Origin: Deltaproteobacteria bacterium
GTDB taxonomy: Bacteria; Myxococcota_A; SURF-8
NCBI GenBank assembly: GCA_029570245.1
Contig: JAKQSH010000302.1
Location: 1-8,242, forward strand
Reading direction: 5' to 3'
Length of the DNA: 8,242 nucleotides
Shown one piece after another: positions 6,687-8,242 of the stretch. The position numbers were made by a program, and so were the translations under genes. A model generated the notes under the pieces. The model did no database searches and was not told where the DNA came from. It was given only the letters and a program-made list of their open reading frames with translations. Every line of letters starts with the position of its first letter. The first letter of the stretch is position 1.

Positions 6687-6720
6687 TCTCTTGACACAGA
6701 ATACTTATATTCAGCATATT
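6681..6720 (+). promoter_or_regulatory. Putative promoter region for ruvX-mltG
   Basis: Two overlapping options are visible. TTGACA (6691-6696) with CATATT (6715-6720) has an 18-base spacer, but would start transcription inside the Shine-Dalgarno sequence. TTGAAA (6681-6686) with TATATT (6706-6711) has a 19-base spacer and starts near 6718, which keeps the ribosome-binding site. I cannot decide between them. It overlaps the leftward promoter's -35 area, so the two directions may compete. Confidence 0.42.
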
Positions 6721-6736
6721 TCTATAAGGAGGACTG

Positions 6737-7147
6737 ATGAGATATATGGGAATAGACTTCGGAACGCAAAGAATCGGACTGGCGCTGTCGGACGAAATGG
6801 GCTGGACTGCTCAGCCGCATTCGGTGCTTAAGCACACTTCGCTTGAAAATGACCTGAACGCTCTGGCGGAAATCATCCGGGAGAACGAAGTCGGGTACAT
6901 CATAATCGGTTTGCCGAAACACATGTCTGGTGCTGAAGGTGAAATGGCGGCAATGGCGCGCACTTTCGCCGAAACCGCAGCGGCGAAGTTCGGCCTGCCC
7001 GTAGAATTCATGGACGAGCGGCTTTCCTCAATGGCCGCCGAACGCGCCCTTATAGAAGGCGGCGTAAGAAGGGATAAACGGCGCGGCGTCGTCGATAAAG
7101 TGGCGGCTGCGCTCATCCTGCAAACATACCTTGACTTGAAAGGCTGA
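6737..7147 (+). CDS. yqgF: RuvX/YqgF family RNase H-fold protein
   Basis: Putative Holliday junction resolvase; in E. coli the family acts in 5'-end processing of 16S rRNA, and that role is the better supported one. The 136 residues match the family length (E. coli 138). Visible motifs are GIDFGTQRIGLALSD (5-19) with the metal-type D7, IIIGLPKHMSG (55-65), MDERLSS (92-98) with E94, and RRGVVDKVAAALILQTYLD (115-133) with D120. A strong AAGGAGG (6726-6732) sits 4 bases before the ATG, so the start is secure. It is followed after 4 bases by mltG; the yqgF-mltG neighbourhood is also seen in other bacteria, including Bacillus (yrrK ... yrrL). Cytoplasmic. Confidence 0.95.
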   Translation: MRYMGIDFGTQRIGLALSDEMGWTAQPHSVLKHTSLENDLNALAEIIRENEVGYIIIGLPKHMSGAEGEMAAMARTFAETAAAKFGLPVEFMDERLSSMAAERALIEGGVRRDKRRGVVDKVAAALILQTYLDLKG

Positions 7148-7151
7148 TACA

Positions 7152-8171
7152 TTGGCGAAAAAAGCTGTATTCCCGGCGATAATATTAATTGCCGTATCGG
7201 TTCTCGGCTACGCATACCTGCAATATGAAAAAATGGAAAGCTGGCTTGGAACTCCCGCCGGAAAAGGCGAAACGGTCAGGGTGCTTGATATTCCACGCGG
7301 AACCGGTGTTCGGGCGGCGCTGGGAATGCTTATAAAAGCAAAAGTCGCTGCGCCGACGCCTTACCTGAAGTTTATTACGAGAATAAAAGAGCTGCCAGAA
7401 ATTCAGGCTGGAGAATATGAATTCAGCGACGCACAATCCCCACTCGAAATGATCGAGCAGATGGCGGCGGGACGAGTCAAACTCCATCAATTCACCGTGC
7501 CGGAAGGATTACGCTTCACAGAAATCGCAAACATAGTCGAAAAAGCCGGCTTCGGCAAAGCCGCCGATTTCATCAAGCTTGTCTCATCAAAGAAAACAGC
7601 GGAGAAATTCCATATACCAGCCGAAAATCTTGAAGGATATCTGCTGCCCGAAACATACAGTTTTCCCAGAAATGCGACGCAACTGGAAATCGTCGAACAG
7701 ATGATTTCCGGCATGAATCGACTCTGGGGCCCAAAAGAAGAAGATCAGGCACACAAACTTGGATTAAGCCGCCATCAGATAATGACGCTGGCCTCCATAA
7801 TTGAAAAAGAAGCGGCGCTGCCGGAAGAACGCCCGCTGGTATCTTCGGTTTACCATAACAGGCTTGAACTCAAAATGCCGCTGCAGGCCGATCCGACAAT
7901 TATCTACGGGCTGAAGAACTATAACGGCAATATTTCAAAAGCGGACATCAGAAATCCGCATCCCTGGAATACATACGTTCACACCGGGCTTCCCAAAGGA
8001 CCAATAGCCAACCCCGGAGCGGCTTCGATCAAAGCCGCGCTCTTCCCGGCGGAAACCGATTACATATTTTTTGTGGCGCGCAACAACGGGTCACACCATT
8101 TTTCATCCACGCTGGAAGAACATAACCGCATGGTGCAGAAATATCAGATAAACGGAGAAAAAGCAGATTAA
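7152..8171 (+). CDS. mltG: Endolytic murein transglycosylase MltG (YceG-like)
   Basis: Cleaves nascent peptidoglycan glycan strands within the chain, probably setting strand length, while anchored to the inner membrane. Of its 339 residues, 5-23 are the single membrane anchor and residues 42-110 look like the LysM-like entry domain. The YceG catalytic domain follows with LEGYLLPETYSFP (160-172), ASIIEKEA (214-221), LQADPTIIYGL (244-254), and WNTYVHTGLPKGPIANPG (272-289). The catalytic Glu falls at E218, the same number I recall for E. coli MltG. Translation begins at a TTG: AAAGG (7139-7143), inside the end of yqgF, lies 8 bases before it and no in-frame ATG gives the membrane anchor. The 4-base gap and the shared transcript suggest coupling with yqgF. 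Confidence 0.95.
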   Translation: MAKKAVFPAIILIAVSVLGYAYLQYEKMESWLGTPAGKGETVRVLDIPRGTGVRAALGMLIKAKVAAPTPYLKFITRIKELPEIQAGEYEFSDAQSPLEMIEQMAAGRVKLHQFTVPEGLRFTEIANIVEKAGFGKAADFIKLVSSKKTAEKFHIPAENLEGYLLPETYSFPRNATQLEIVEQMISGMNRLWGPKEEDQAHKLGLSRHQIMTLASIIEKEAALPEERPLVSSVYHNRLELKMPLQADPTIIYGLKNYNGNISKADIRNPHPWNTYVHTGLPKGPIANPGAASIKAALFPAETDYIFFVARNNGSHHFSSTLEEHNRMVQKYQINGEKAD

Positions 8172-8242
8172 AAGCCACCTCGCAACAGGTGCAACCAGCC
8201 GGTAATCTATGATTCTGAAGTCCTCTAAAGGAAAATGCCGCT
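8172..8242 (+). other. Non-coding tail, no identifiable gene
   Basis: After mltG the 71 bases show a short 5-bp hairpin (CACCT/AGGTG, 8176-8191) without a T run, so it is not a convincing terminator. Two ATGs, at 8209 and 8235, stay open to the window edge; the second has AAAGGA only 2 bases upstream. Either could begin a next gene, but too little is visible to name one. Confidence 0.3.

Noticed and set aside
8176..8191. Hairpin after mltG as a terminator
   Set aside because: The stem is only 5 bp and no T run follows.

Overview
The window is an ordinary chromosomal stretch from a Gram-negative-type bacterium. It has moderate base composition, dense genes and short intergenic gaps. The diderm assignment rests on a lipobox lipoprotein, an RND-superfamily transporter with large periplasmic loops, and DUF192 and MltG envelope proteins. 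The lipoprotein has a six-cysteine module followed by a long Asp-Gly-Asp-Glu linker, a style I associate with myxobacterial or other deltaproteobacteria-like lineages and their anaerobic uncultured relatives. That taxonomic guess is an inference and is weakly held. I see no mobile element, CRISPR array, phage gene, tRNA or rRNA.

Left part, plus strand (1-4345). The window opens inside a large MMPL/RND-type membrane transporter whose N-terminus lies outside. An AT-rich pair of hairpins and a plausible sigma70-type promoter separate it from a probable two-gene unit. That unit holds a type I-beta DAHP synthase (first step of the shikimate pathway), followed 38 bases later by a lipid-anchored endonuclease I-family nuclease with an acidic repeat linker. 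Two GC-rich hairpins, one with a run of seven T, close this side.

Middle part, minus strand (6587 down to 4361). Two genes read towards the nuclease: an exported DUF192 protein and, 28 bases after it, a 554-residue nucleoside kinase-like protein. The kinase carries an N-terminal TGS plus threonyl-tRNA-synthetase-like half that has lost its metal and editing residues. A perfect TATAAT box lies upstream of the pair.

Right part, plus strand (6737-8171). The conserved pair ruvX/yqgF (RNase H-fold, 16S rRNA processing or putative resolvase) and mltG (endolytic murein transglycosylase) are separated by 4 bases and diverge from the DUF192-kinase pair. The last 71 bases hold no identifiable gene.

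Nothing here is clearly a new multi-gene system. The points most worth a second look are the transporter lacking the usual Asp in both proton-relay helices, the repurposed synthetase-like half of the kinase, the surface nuclease on an acidic repeat stalk and its pairing with DAHP synthase, and the leaderless-looking DAHP synthase start with an overlapping four-codon mini-ORF.
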